Shown: positions 24,651 through 37,254 of the stretch, in pieces | Numbering within the stretch: the stretch's first letter is position 1 | How the letters are laid out: the number at the start of each line of letters is the position of its first letter | Translations under genes and position numbers: made by a program | Notes under the pieces: generated by a model | Database searches by the model: none | Told to the model about the DNA's origin: nothing | Seen by the model: only the letters and a program-made list of their open reading frames with translations | From: Colias croceus | Taxonomy: Eukaryota > Arthropoda > Insecta > Lepidoptera > Pieridae | Length of the DNA: 64,000 nt | Direction of reading: 5' to 3' | NCBI RefSeq assembly: GCF_905220415.1 | Contig: NC_059543.1 | Location: forward strand, 5,270,001 to 5,334,000

Positions 24651-25416
24651 GGCGAACTTTTGAAATTTTAGAGATGCCATTTTTATGTGTTTAAAACAAA
24701 GGATTGGACATTTATTTATTTTTTGCATCCTTGTTTAGTAGATTTTTTGTAATAATTTTACCTAGTATATGTGCCTGTTGACCTACCCGTCACTGTTATA
24801 ATGCTGAAGTACCTTTATTAAACAAAAAAATTATAGTTTTTATAATGTTTTTTTTTTTTGTTTTAAATTTGAAAATAATTTCGACACAGGTATTGTTTAA
24901 AAGTATCCCGATAAGGACAAAAGCTTTTCAATAAAAGACAAAATTGATAACAAAGAATAAAAATCAAAAACAATATTGTGAAAATTGAACAGCGTTCTTG
25001 ATTGTTGTTAAAATATAATTAAAAATAATTTCCTGCCGTCAAAGATAAGAGCTATTATACTTTTTTATTACAATGGTTTGAAGGACTTTGAAGGATCTTT
25101 TTAAAATCAATACATACGCTTTTTACATAGAATATCTTCGTCCGTATACATAAATATATAATAAACTTATTACTTACATAAATATATAATATAGCCCACG
25201 GCTTCGCCTACGATATCTAATACTTAAGAAACCGCTTTAAAACACATCGGCACGTTTTAAAGACCTAAGCAAACATTGGGACAGACAGACATCGGGAAGC
25301 AACTTTCTTTTACTATGTTGAGATTCTGTGAGATTATTAGATAGCTTTGCAATGTCAAAAATAATACTATTTAAATTATTATTACCTATGCTATTGTATT
25401 TCTTTGACATATCCTT

Positions 25417-25620
25417 GATACAGTGGTTGACGCAAGAGCGTAGCACCGAGGGGTCCTGGGTTCGATTCTCGGTGGAGACGAAAAAAAAATTGTCTCGGTC
25501 TGGTAGGACATAGAAGGCTGATCGCCTACTTATCCCTAGAGAAAATCGATCAGTGAAACAGATGTTTAACGCATCTGCCCCTTACCCCGCTCGGGGACAT
25601 GGGACTTCACTTTTATGTAT
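25417..25620 (+). mobile_element. tRNA-derived SINE (family 1)
   Basis: A tRNA-like head 'cagtggttgacgcaagagcg' is followed by the B box within 'gggttcgattctcgg', an A-rich spacer, and a body with 'gtctcggtctggtaggaca' and 'catctgccccttaccccg'. An inverted, well-matching copy is at 40397-40617. After the element, 'atatctacaataatt' occurs twice, flanking a (TTTA)n tract. Confidence 0.8.
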
Positions 25621-25874
25621 ATCTACAATAATTTATTTATTTATTTATTTATATCTACAATAATTATCTCATATTTAAACTATCATTTGAAAGACCATTT
25701 AGAAAATTAACACAACGACGACTTTGCATTAGCTTTAACAATAGTTACTCTATTTTTAATTATTATATTGCATCGCCTTAAAAGCTTCTCAACACAATGA
25801 AAGCATTAGGAATTGCGGTAGAGAACCGCCAATTATGTTCATAAATAATCTACGAGCATAATACATTGTATGGA

Positions 25875-26152
25875 TAAATAATAATAAATAAATAAATATT
25901 TCAGGACAATTTTCACACACAGCACGACTTGGTCCCATACTAAGCTTTCTTTGTGTTATGGAAACCAGATGGCTGATAAACATACATATATAATTTTAAA
26001 CAAATACTTATACATATAGAGAATTAACACCCAGACACAAAGCAAACATCTATGTTCATCACACAAATATTTGCCCCGGGTGGGAATCGAACCCACGACC
26101 TCTGGCTGGGAAAGCAGGACCACTACCAACCAAGCCAACCGGTCAGTCGATG
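25875..26152 (-). mobile_element. tRNA-derived SINE (family 2)
   Basis: On the minus strand the head reads 'ggcttggttggtagtggtcc', then a B box in 'gtgggttcgattcccacc', then a body with 'tttgtgtgatgaacatag' and 'gtctgggtgttaattctc', ending in an (AAAT)n tail at about 25870-25895. The head would almost fold as a tRNA, but it is joined to the typical SINE body. Unrelated to family 1 outside the promoter boxes. Confidence 0.8.
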
Positions 26153-26179
26153 ATATTAGCAGCCTTGTATTAAACATGT

Positions 26180-27260
26180 AAGCTGTACATATGGGAAGAA
26201 GAGCTTAATAATATAATTAGTATCCCCCTTAAACACTTATATATACTTACACACTGTTCTTACATATACCTATACACTGTATACTAAGCCAGAGTATTTG
26301 ACAGCCAAGCTGATAGTTGAAAACATGTTTGGTAGAAGAATTCTACATTTCTCAAAAATCTCGTGTGGTAAAAAATATTTAAATCCTAGATGCAATAATC
26401 CTCAGAGCTTGGTTCAAAAGCAGGTCAATACATTTATGCATAATCACGCTTGTTAACATGCATTTTAGCAGACACGACACAATCCAGCTAATTAACTTTG
26501 TGTATGCTAGAACCGCTCATGCACAAAAATTAAAGCCCGTAACCGTAGCTTAGCATTCCGCTTCAAAAACTGTGCCTTTGTCGTTTTAAAAATGATAAAA
26601 AATGTTGAATGGCGCTCGTCAAATAATGCTGACTGCGGCGCTGGTGGATTTCACTGAATTAATGTTACCGTTTTAATTAAATCCCTCATTCTATTGCAAT
26701 TCAATTCTTTATTGCCATATTTCATATTGTTTGACAGTTTGCGTATTTCACATCTATTAGCGTTGATTAAACGCGTTGGGCCCTTTTTGTTGGAAAATGT
26801 AACATTTTGTGTTGGATATTTCATGATATTCAAAACCAATTTGCGTGAAAAAGGCACATGGCAAATATCGCTCAAGAACATACACACACTTTATTTCCTA
26901 TGTGCTTTAATTAACCTCCCTTCTGGTTAAATTAGCACTTATCTCTTGTGTCGTTGATTGGGGCTATAATTCAGCATAAACTGGGTTACATAATATGTAA
27001 CATAACGTTAATTACTACACCCTTAGGGAACACTAGCACTGACCGTATTGTCATATAAATTAATGTGGCCTGTATTCGTCAATAGTGTGTTTTACAATGT
27101 AATAAATGTATAAGTTCATAATTCGTATTCATTAGACATGTAAATCTTTTAACTATTTTCTATAAACAAAATGTTAGTCAGTTTGTATATAAAATGTGTA
27201 TTTAAGATCCATCATAATTATATTATTTGACTGTTTTACCTATATTAGGTATAGATATAT
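26180..27260. other. AT-rich non-coding stretch
   Basis: Overlapping open frames on both strands near 26651-26930 have no family resemblance, no splice context and look like chance frames. Nothing else seen. Confidence 0.5.
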
Positions 27261-27272
27261 CGTGTAATTTTT

Positions 27273-27392
27273 GAAGTGAAAACTTCTTTAGCGGCGTTGG
27301 GTATAAAATCTTAAACTCGCGTCAGGACATCGAAAAAGCGTAAGACGGATGGAAACAAACATCCTCAACGTTAATAATCAAGTTTTCACTTC
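27273..27392. mobile_element. Possible MITE with short inverted repeats
   Basis: The 13-mer GAAGTGAAAACTT at 27273-27285 is repeated in inverted orientation at 27380-27392. Between and around them lies GC-richer text ('tttagcggcgttgg', 'actcgcgtcaggacatcg', 'ctgccggcactctcgg') unlike the AT-rich background. Target-site duplication not clear, so limits are approximate. Confidence 0.4.
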
Positions 27393-28086
27393 TGCCGGCA
27401 CTCTCGGAGTGCAACCCGTCTTTTTTATATTTAAAATTCATAATTGAAAAAATAGAGCCCTCAAATTAAGCCCAGCAAATAAAGACAAACAACTCAAATT
27501 GTTCAAAGCTATCATCGGAAATTCATAACCCTAATGAGGGGATTACGCTAAGGGTTGTACACATACTCAAGTATACACGAAATAAGCGAAACTAGACTTT
27601 AGTTGTTCGCTTTAGAGTTCAAATCAGAATACTAATAGATATTCCGTGTAAATTTGCAATAGGTGGAGATCGCTGAGCTGTGAGAATTCAGGCCAGTTTA
27701 CTTTGATCTTCGAGGATTTGAAGAATTTTGTTTGTTATTTCTTAGATCTAGTGCAAGGCGGAGGGGTCATGTTAAAGTGGTATCGATTAAAACCGTGACC
27801 CATTGTCGTTTACTGGGCGCATCGCCTAATTGCTTGTTTCCAGGCTTTTATCCTATCTTGTTATCTCTGCTTTGTGTGGTATTAGGATTAAATGTTTGTG
27901 ATTGTTTGAGTAGTAAATACCTACATATTACAAAGAATTCTAAGTATATAAAAATGAATATAAGTACCTAATTTTTAAATAGATAATGGTATCATAGATT
28001 ACTTCAATGTATAATTCTTCATATTTTCACATTTATAGGTTATAAGGTTTGTTTTAAGAACGTAACATTCTTATTTATTAATTTTA

Positions 28087-28264
28087 GGGCTGATTTTTCA
28101 ATCCTTTGTTAAAATTTATCCGTCCAATAACGTATTACACGAACATTTTAAAATGTCACCTGTAAACTGTCAAATACGGACAATAATTAGAATACATTTT
28201 TGAAATAGTAGTTTAATATATTATTCGATGAATAAGTTTTAACCAAGGATTGAAAAATCAGCCC
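28087..28264. mobile_element. MITE, PIF/Harbinger-like, complete (178 bp)
   Basis: The terminal inverted repeats begin GGGCTGATTTTTCAATCC on the left and the exact reverse on the right, and pairing continues less perfectly inward ('ttaaaa...ttat'). The element is flanked by the trinucleotide TTA on both sides (28084-28086 and 28265-28267). A TTA duplication with a GG-starting terminal repeat is the PIF/Harbinger (Tourist-like) signature. No coding capacity. A half-copy lies at 24577. Confidence 0.8.
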
Positions 28265-28269
28265 TTAAC

Positions 28270-29765
28270 AAACATCTATATATCTATCATAATTCACGGC
28301 TATGGTAAAGTTAAACCTTGATTCCTTCTGAAATCATAATCACTTTATAGCAACGTAATAAAATTGCGTGCAAGTTAAGTATAAAGCCATAGCAAGCAAC
28401 AAACTATTAAGTAATAGCCATGCAAATATCAACTCTAATCCATTAAACATAAAGTTTACATTTCAGTGACAGCCTCCCTGCACTACTTAAGCGTTAATCC
28501 TTGCGTGATGATCCAATATCCTGATTCAGACGGAGACAGTCTTCCGACGAAATCAGGACATTGCCACTTTGTGGAATACCTACTGTTGATTACCTACTAA
28601 CAGCAATATTACTAGAATTGTTGCATTTATATTTATAAAATTTACTAATACGGTTTATATTACTAAAAAAAATGTTCCCATGCTCCCCTATAATTTGTCC
28701 TATTTAAACTAATAGGAAAAGAAATGATTGTATTTTTTTTGAAACGAATTAAGCCCCAAAACTGCTGGATCGATTTCAAAAAGTATTATGAAACTTCACA
28801 GAGGTATATATATACATATATATACAGGCTTTTTATTCTTAGTTAAATGTACGTAGGTATGCGTAGCTGCAGTAGCTACGGGCTACAAGTAATAAAATCC
28901 TGAAGAAAACGCTTAAAATCGGATAAAAATACACTCCATAGAACAAAGTCTACATTCAACCAAACGTACTGCTCTAAAAATGCACAAAAGCGCTTTTTGT
29001 TAGCACGTAGATGTTGAATGTACGTCGTAGAGTCATTCTGTCCGTCAATAGTGTTCGAGTGGACTGCAAGTGGAGTCCAGCAAAATTGACTGCAAAATTA
29101 CCTTTCTAAAAGGTCAGCAAAAAGCATTATTGGAGTTGTGTATACAAATATGTACATTGTAGATGTTTGCCATTTCTTTCTATTTTTCTGTGTACTGAAA
29201 GGTTTATTAAATTTCTTTTATCTCTATCGATTTTGAATAACTAAATTCCGTGGTTAGCGTATCATTAATACAAGTATCCATTTAGGGAAAGTAATTATTA
29301 AAACATTTATATTATTTATATTTTTGTAAGCAATGTCTGAATTTTGTTTTTTAATTACTACAATAAAGTCCTTAATCAATTCGGGCTGTATGCGCTATTA
29401 TAATTTTTTTTTGTAAATACAAATCACATACAAAACACATACAATTTTATGTTTAATCAGACTCCAAATTATTCAAATGCGCAGTTTTATTTGACTATTC
29501 ATTTATAATAGGAGCCATATTTACGAAAAAGGGATGGTAAATGAGCAGTCTTGTCACTTGACAGTGAATACGGGTTAGGTTACAGGCTTTTCAAAATTAG
29601 TTCTTTAGTAGGTACTCATCTGCTAAATAACGAAAAGGGATAAATATCTCCCCTTAGGTAAAGAAATAATGGGGTGATAAAGAGAGCAATAATAACTAAG
29701 CAACCTAACTATCCAACAACCATTTGAATTAAAGTAGCAAAATAATTTCTATTCATATACATACA
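28270..29765. other. AT-rich non-coding stretch
   Basis: Nothing recognisable beyond a short 'tatatatacatatatatac' tract at about 28808. Confidence 0.5.
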
Positions 29766-29767
29766 AG

Positions 29768-29938
29768 CGGTCCGCCCCGGCTTCGCCCGTGGTACATTTT
29801 TACGTTTTCTCTCCATAAAAACCATCCTCGTACTTCAAGAAATGTAATAAAAAAAGAATTAACGAAATCGGTTCAGTTGTTCTCGAGTTATGCGCTTACC
29901 AACACATTTTGCGATTCATTTTTATATTATAGAAGATT
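29768..29938 (-). mobile_element. Helitron, 'GGGGCG' subfamily, 3' end mutated
   Basis: Reversed, it ends ...GAAGCCGGGGCGGACCGCTTG: the diagnostic CTAG has become CTTG. Internal 'aaccgatttcg'-type text is shared with other copies. It otherwise matches the 14795 and 53289 elements. Confidence 0.6.
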
Positions 29939-30549
29939 ATGACTTTTTTCTTAAATTCTGTTAATGGAGTGATCATGTTACTATATTTTAATTATTAATT
30001 TGTTTAAACGTTCTCCCAATATGACTGAACAAAAAAATCGTATACAAAAGGGACAACTGAATAGATTTCCATAGAAATAGAAAAGAAAAATCCATATTTC
30101 AAACGCAGGTGCGCTTCTTTATAATGAGACTGCTTTGACGCGACTGTGCCTATCCTTAGTATAATAAAACTTATTAGGATATAACATTATTAACTACATC
30201 AGCTTCTTCTCATCATCTCTAAGTATTGGCTTCGCTAGTTCATTTATTTTATAAAAACATTAAAATAATACAAATACTAGAAAAGAAGTAAACCATAATT
30301 TATCTCTAATCGTATAGTAAGCAAAATTGTTAAATATGTTAAAAACAATATTCACTAATAGTATTTTCTAGGGTTTGATTTTACGCGAGTATTATACATT
30401 TATATTTAGAAACGTCGGGAAAATAATATAATGATTAAATCGCGTTTAAAATCCGTTAAAAAGTCTTTAATTTCTAAATATTCACTAATGTTTAAGCAAA
30501 GAATAGTTTTCATCATAAATTTTAGCTACAGCTTCAACGTTTCCTTTGC

Positions 30550-30782
30550 GGTGCATTTACATCAAACGAGCACATGCTCATTCTAACCCCATTATGTCAA
30601 ATTATTTTAGCGTAAACAGTGGTAGAGCATTATTTCGTTGTTCTTAGTGAGCTCGATAAAATAATATACAATGTTCTAATACTGAACAACACTGAATACG
30701 AGGTTTCATTTACACTACAATATCACGAAAGAATGCCTTAGCTCTAGCTCTAGCTCTATGTTCGTTTGATGTAAATGCACCG
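30550..30782. mobile_element. MITE-like element with 21-bp perfect terminal inverted repeats
   Basis: Positions 30550-30570 and 30762-30782 are exact inverted copies (starting CGGTGCATTTACATC). The 233-bp element has no coding frame. Just inside the right end is a short tandem run of the hexamer AGCTCT. No clear target-site duplication was found, so the superfamily is unassigned. Confidence 0.7.
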
Positions 30783-30784
30783 TA

Positions 30785-32345
30785 TCAAGCTTATTAGTTT
30801 AATACCTATTTTAATTTCGCCCTCTATAAAATTGTTCCAATAATTTATAAGTACTTAATTTAAAAAAAAATCATAAAGATTATAATTAGAACCTTAGAAA
30901 AGTTACTTGTGTTATTCATACTCTTTCGGTAGTCGGGAAATGAAACGACAGCAATCCCATATTCTGTTTATACCAGGTCGCTAGACTAAACTTTTAAGCT
31001 CACACAGTAAAAGCGACTAGCGTTATTCTTTCTTCATTTGCAAAATGTGTGTGCGTGTGTGAAAATAATTTGTAAAAGTAACAATTACTAGTTTATAAAC
31101 ATTAATTAATTTAATTATTATTAATTATATAATAAATTAATTACAGAAAGAATATAATAATGTAAATGTGCCAGAATATTTATTCAGTAGACATTAATTT
31201 TACAACGCTACATCGATTTTTGTCGCCTCAAAGTTAAAATGCTAAAATTAATAACGAAAATTTAACGAATTTAAATTACTACCATTAAGCACTGTAAAAG
31301 AATTCCAATTATGCAAGCTCTTCGACACAATACTCTATAAAGATAAGAATTTAAAAGACGTTGGAGCTTATGCAAAACGTTCTAAGCTTTTAACGTGGTC
31401 CATATCAAAGATTTTGCTTGTCAGAATCCTGTCGCAAATCATGAATACCAAAAGACCTCTTTTCAGCGACCAGATGCGAAGAAAAGACTCGTTACTACGT
31501 CCTCAAAGGCAACTACTTCCAAATAGAGCTTTAGACGTTATACATATTTAAAAGTAATGCTGCGTTTGATTGAAAAACATCGTTAAAATTGTTACTATGG
31601 GAAGCGTGTAGAAAATTAAATCCTTAAGTTATTACCTTGGTATTCATTAATAGATACTGCGGTAACAAAGAAACACTGAATAAGTATACAAAATCTCTCA
31701 GAGGTCTTTTGACATATTTATTTGCAAATTCTCCCTACAAAAAGTGGTTAAACATGTACTACCTATATAAACTTATATCACCTTCTAAATAAAAATAGCT
31801 GGAGCCCGCGGCATCACTCACATGGTGCCAAGCTATTAAGTAGAATACGTTAATCCAGAAAATATTTATTTTCTTTAGCAAATTTCATGTCATTTAATTC
31901 TTAACACATTGTCCTTTAGAAGAAAATTTTAATATAGGTATTCAATGGACATATCTAAATATAGTTTGTTCAGGAGACGCGTAGCCGTGATGACTGACGA
32001 AATAATTTAACGGCCAAAGCACCGCAGGGGTCCTTTATAAAAACATGTAATTGAGGTGTTCTTCAGATGACGTTCATTGTAATATTGTACACGATTATTC
32101 TAAGATCAATAAAGACTCAAATTGAAGGGAACGTTGGCGGTATCTGTAATGATCAAAGTTAGATGACTGAACTCTTGGGTTGAGCTAAATTAAGCAAATT
32201 AATTATTGTCGTTAGACTTAATATACTTTTTGTTTAAGATACAGTCAAGTGCGTGTTAAATTAATACGAAAACTCTCTTTGTTCTTAATTTATATAAGGG
32301 TATTGTTGTTAAGGTGATCTTGTCTCATTAAAGTTCTTTGGGGAT
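30785..32345. other. AT-rich non-coding stretch
   Basis: No supported gene. A degenerate Helitron-like phrase 'ggagcccgcggcatcactc' is visible at about 31801 but without clear ends. Confidence 0.45.
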
Positions 32346-32347
32346 TG

Positions 32348-32454
32348 CCATGATGTTTTAAAGCAATATTATTTCCAGTGCGGGGAAGGGTTAGCTTTTG
32401 ACGACCTCTATCACTTTTCCATTTTGGATTTAATACTTCTTTAAGACATCATGG
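32348..32454. mobile_element. Small fold-back MITE (family B), 107 bp
   Basis: The ends are inverted copies: CCATGATGTTTTAAAG on the left, CTTTAAGACATCATGG on the right, with pairing continuing inward through 'tattatttcca' against 'tggatttaata'. A relative with the same 'gtcttaaagcagtattaatt' core is at 41971-42063. Target-site duplication is not clear. Confidence 0.65.
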
Positions 32455-32818
32455 TAACCGCCCAAGCCAAGACACGGGACAAACTTATAACAGGTTAGAA
32501 CAGGTTCTATAAGTCCGTCCGGTCTATCTCAGTTAGTAATATGTTCATTGAATCACTGAACATATTATTTTAGTAAACTAGCAACAAGATATAAAATGTA
32601 TTGGGAAATATTTAAGCCACAACCTATAATTCAAACAAAAGCTATAGCTATATTGTTCGCGCTAATAACTTACTTTCCCACCAATTTCTGAAGCCGTGAC
32701 CTTACGCCTTACACCCTTGAAGGGCAAGACCTTTTTGATACATGCTCACGGTACATGATTCAAGAAAGGTCAATCCTGAATAGAACTGGATAATATCATG
32801 GATCTAAATCCATATTAA

Positions 32819-33056
32819 TATTATAAATGTGAAAGTAACTCTGTCTGTCTGTCTGTTACTCAATCACGCCTTAACTACTGCATGAACTTACTTACTTACT
32901 TACTGCATGACTTAATTTGCATGTTTGGCATAAAGATATTTTGATACCCGAGAAAGGATATCCTATGGATAGGTTTTATCCCGGAAATCCCACGGGACCG
33001 GGAACTATGCGAGTTTTTCTTTGACTGCGCGGGCGATGCCGCGGGTGGAAAGCTAG
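32819..33056 (+). mobile_element. Non-autonomous Helitron (Lep1-like)
   Basis: Starts TCCATATTAATATTATAAAT after A, ends GTGGAAAGCTAG before T. It carries an internal rearrangement: a (CTTA)n tract with the word 'actgcatgaactt' is inserted in the part that reads 'actgaaccaatttgcatg' in other copies. Confidence 0.82.
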
Positions 33057-33059
33057 TTG

Positions 33060-34125
33060 TTTATAAACATTTTAATTATTGATGATAATTACGAGAAAAA
33101 AATGTTGTACAGTTTAAACATGTATGTTATGATTTATTGCTATAATAATACAACTCGCTTATTTCATGTAACCAAGCACATTCTCAAAACATGAGATCAT
33201 AAATTTTCACGTATTGTCTGAATTTATCTTCATAAGTGAAATGAGAAAAGTATTGTTCTATTTTTTTGCAAAGCATAAACTTAAAATTTATTTATTTTTG
33301 ACTTGCAAATAACATCTATAGAATTAACTTAAAACACACAATTAATAAATAGTATATACTTATAAGTTAGAAATCAAAAGAAGGCCGATTTGAATTGGTT
33401 TGAGCTTTGAATGTAATAAGAATGTACCAACTGTGACTCTAACCGATTGTAAGCTATACACTAACAAAATAACTATTATAACATAGATCTATGCGCACTT
33501 ACTACTAGAAATGAATCAGGAAACCTAGGTAAGGCTGATATAGGCATACCTATAGGCCACCTTGTCAGTATTCGTTCTGACCGACAATTTTGGCGTACCG
33601 GAAGCAAGTAAAAAGGCTATCAGTTATGAATTATTTATCGTTTACAGATTTAAAATGAATAAATCATTCATAGCAGGTGTAAATTTTATTTTAAGCAATG
33701 GAAGTAAAAGTGTAGAAGAAAATATTCCAAGAGTCATGTGCACTTTCGTTTTTGTTATGATTCCTTACTGAATAGTAATTTCATTTTATTGTGCAATTAA
33801 ATTTAAGCACAGAAAGAGAAAAACATTTTATCACCGCTTGAAACTTTCTTTTAAGAACCAGATTTAATTTGAACCTCGCAACACCATGTCACTTTCCAGT
33901 AATCAGAACTTTTAGTAAAACATATTCCATTGACACTACAAAGAGCCTCTAGTATGGATAGAGCTGGACATTGTGCGGCTCTTTGAGCTCAAACAGCGTT
34001 GTAATTGGATATTCCTTCCTCTTAGTATCAGACTTGAAACCAGATAATTAACGCTTGAGGTCGCATTAGTATCTGCAATTACGCACAATTACATTCTTAA
34101 GAAGCTATCTTGACTAGGTAAGTCA
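33060..34125. other. AT-rich non-coding stretch
   Basis: A 69-codon open frame at 33562-33771 has no recognisable domain. Nothing else seen. Confidence 0.45.
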
Positions 34126-34127
34126 TA

Positions 34128-34343
34128 CTAATATTATCCTACCAATATTATCCTGCTAATATTATAAATGCTTTGTAAGTTTGGGTGTACGTATTGAAAG
34201 AATAACAATGTTTTCACGAAAAAACTACTACACGGATTTTGATAAAACTTTACACAAATCTAGATCATCATAATAACAAGTGAGGTTTAGAAATACTTCA
34301 TTTGTCTGTGGCTTGTCCACGGCTGAAACTGTATAACAGCTAG
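34128..34343 (+). mobile_element. Degenerate Helitron with stacked 5' ends
   Basis: The 5' terminal phrase 'ctaatattat' occurs three times in a row at 34128-34165 before the body. The body has 'cacggattttgataaaact' and ends CAGCTAG at 34343, followed here by A instead of T. Confidence 0.55.
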
Positions 34344-34344
34344 A

Positions 34345-36710
34345 AGATATTTTATAATGAAAGGAAACCCAAATTAGAAACTGCAAAACTACAAGTCAAA
34401 CTATCAATTTATTTTAGTCAATAATTACTGCTTAGATTTTGAATTTACAAGAAGGCTAACAGCCAATTGTGGTTTTAAGCCAACTAACTACCTTCCTGGT
34501 CGTACGAAACACGATTACTTAGAGCAAAGCAACAACTTTAGCACCTCCTCTTTGATTGCTAACTTCTCCTGTTCTGAATCTATTAAATATTTGAACCTTG
34601 CATATTAAAGGAAGTTAACTATTGAGCATAGAATATAGAAATTAAACGCTATATCTCAAGAGATTTTAGATCCAACATCGATTAATTACGATCAGTCATC
34701 GTTATACCTAGAAGCAGAATCTTGCAAACAATAGTTTATTGCCTTGCAGCTCTGAGAAGTTTGCATTCAATATTTAAATAAACATATCTAGATATCCCTT
34801 AGGCATTGCTTGAGGAATCGCATCCCTCGATACCGCGACCAATATTGAATATTTACGATCCGACATTTCACTATAAAACGTTTTCGTCTTGTACCTACAT
34901 ACATATACATTATAAGTACAATGATTATATTATAGCAGTCGACGTATGAAACAGGCATTTCTAACGTTATAAAAAACGAAGACGGATTCCAAATTCATAG
35001 CGTATTTTTCCCCTCTGTTATTTCTGTTCGCTATGTGTCTTATATGTGATCATCAGTAACCTATAATAAAAGTGTAAAACAGCAGTGATAATAACAATAA
35101 GATAATTATTACCACATTAGTGTTGTTCGTGGGTTTTCATGCAAAAAAGCCAGATACATTCCTGAAATAATAGAGAATGTAACTATATCACTCTCCAAAT
35201 ACTATGTCATTTTTATTACATTTTCTAGATAAACTTGAGCATTAATATTGTACGCTCCTCCTATTTATAACAGCCTGGTACTTTGTTTTGAGTTACGGGT
35301 AGTTTTGTAAACAACGTGCGTGGACATCATAATAATATTATAATTCTATCTCATTCCCTCATACTGGTTTTTATCTAACTCTATTTAAATAACATCTGCT
35401 GCAATGAAATTGCCTAATTAACATAATTTAATTAAACACACATAATTGTTACCTACATTTACCAATACAATTAATAATGGACATAATTAAAAAGACACTG
35501 AAATTAAGAATAAAGCGATTTCCACGAAAGGCTTTAATGAATTCACTTTTATATCAATATTATTGTACATTTCGTGCGAAAGAAGAACACCGTCTAATTG
35601 TTTTTTGATTACCAGGTGATCAAAACGCAATTAGCGGAATGATGGACAATATAAGCCTACACATTAATAAAAAAAAGTTAATTATGATAATGATCCCACC
35701 TATATATTATCTCTAACTAGCAATAAAAATAAAATTGGAATCCTTTTTGTAGTATTGAGATATCAGCATAGGTTACCCTATTATTTATAGTACCTACTAA
35801 GAAGCATAGATATTAACTTTAAACTTTTGTTTATCTATAGGTACAGCTACGAAATACAAAAATTTTGTCGGAACTTTTACTAAGTTCAAAGTTCATCAAT
35901 TAGTTTATGTTTCCGATTTAACCTATTTGAAAACTAATCTCTTATAACGATGTAGTAAAAGGAAGCGTAGATAGAGGAATAACATAGTTTTATTTAACAG
36001 TTACTTGTTTTTTACATATTTGTCGGTTCCATTAGAATTTTTTTAAATAAAAATGTAATATTAACGCAGCAATAAATGTTTATATATTTTCCGACACGTA
36101 ATTATATGGGTAACTAATGTTTTGCGTAATAGTTGTTTTCTTATAAAGTTACAAAGTAACCGAAGCAAATTATTGTTCACCTTGTAACTCCAAATTACAG
36201 TTTGATTGTACGAATGAAAGCTGAGGTTAAGGTCGCTACCAAATACCGAACGACACGCAAATACTTCGCTTAGCCTGAAATACCTGTAGTTGGCTGAAAT
36301 CTTTATTCAATAAAATATACCTAGCTATGTAATATTTCTTCTATTATGTTGTACAAAACTAATTCCTATAAACAAAAATACTCATTCAACTAATCAAGAA
36401 CATCTTGACTTTGAATATAAGAAAATAATAAATTTAAATTCTATACATATAAACATGAAGCTCTTCAAACTGCATAGGCTTACTTACACGGTGAAGTTCA
36501 CTTGGTGGTAATAATAAATGTTAAGTATTGCTCATACAAAAACATCTGCAGTGGCTGATGGAAGTCAAAATGAAAAACTATGGAATGGATAGTGCTACTA
36601 ATGGATTAGTAGCTGGTGGACACAACCTGCCACTTGGTGTTGGTGCTGCCGAAAATGGATAGAAGCTGGTAAAATTCCACTAGAAAAAAAATTTTGTGCT
36701 ATTTTTATTT
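34345..36710. other. AT-rich non-coding stretch
   Basis: About 2.4 kb in which I find no gene. A short frame at 36549-36661 gives a glycine-rich tail (…GLVAGGHNLPLGVGAAENG, stop) and is listed under findings. Confidence 0.45.
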
Positions 36711-36714
36711 ATAA

Positions 36715-36900
36715 CTAGCTGCCCCAGCAAACTTTTTGCCTTATATAAATCAAATAATCACAATATTGTTCTTCAAATATTCCATTCCATCATAAAATCA
36801 AGTAGGATCAGATTCCATTTGCTGTTCAGTTCTCACAAATACAATATCTTACCTTATTAGGTACTCATTGAACTAGGGATTTAGATCATACAAACTAATG
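36715..36900 (-). mobile_element. Helitron 3'-end fragment
   Basis: Reversed, it ends GTTTGCTGGGGCAGCTAG followed by T. This terminus is common in insect Helitron-like repeats. The 5' limit is not seen. Confidence 0.45.
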
Positions 36901-37254
36901 TACTTTGAATTTATTTGGGGGAAAAAAGCATACCTAATTTATCAACCACCATTTTCTAAATTACCAAAAGCTGTCTATTGCATAACAGCGGTGATTTCAT
37001 ATGAAGTTTTAACAAACATCAAAAATTAGGTATAATAATAAATTTAGGTAATAGTTTCGCAAAATACAGATACAGTATAAAATATAGGTACTCAAAGAAT
37101 AGACAAAATATTATGCCGTATTTCATCTTCATATTATCCTAACAGCAACATTCGCTCTTCTCATTCTTTCTCGATATAATTTTCTTTTAACTTCCGTATC
37201 AATGCACTTGCCTCCGTTCATTCGAATCAGACTTACAGGAAGAACATAACTATA

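Noticed and set aside
25430..25500. Possible tRNA gene on the plus strand
   Set aside because: The same head occurs at 40397-40617 with the same downstream body, so it is a SINE promoter.
26075..26152. Possible tRNA gene (good B box, near-cloverleaf head)
   Set aside because: It is continuous with a SINE body and (AAAT)n tail; the anticodon and acceptor stems do not pair convincingly.
27732..27971. 79-codon open frame with a leucine and cysteine-rich stretch
   Set aside because: Looked briefly like a signal-anchored peptide, but the hydrophobic part is internal and no splice or family support exists.
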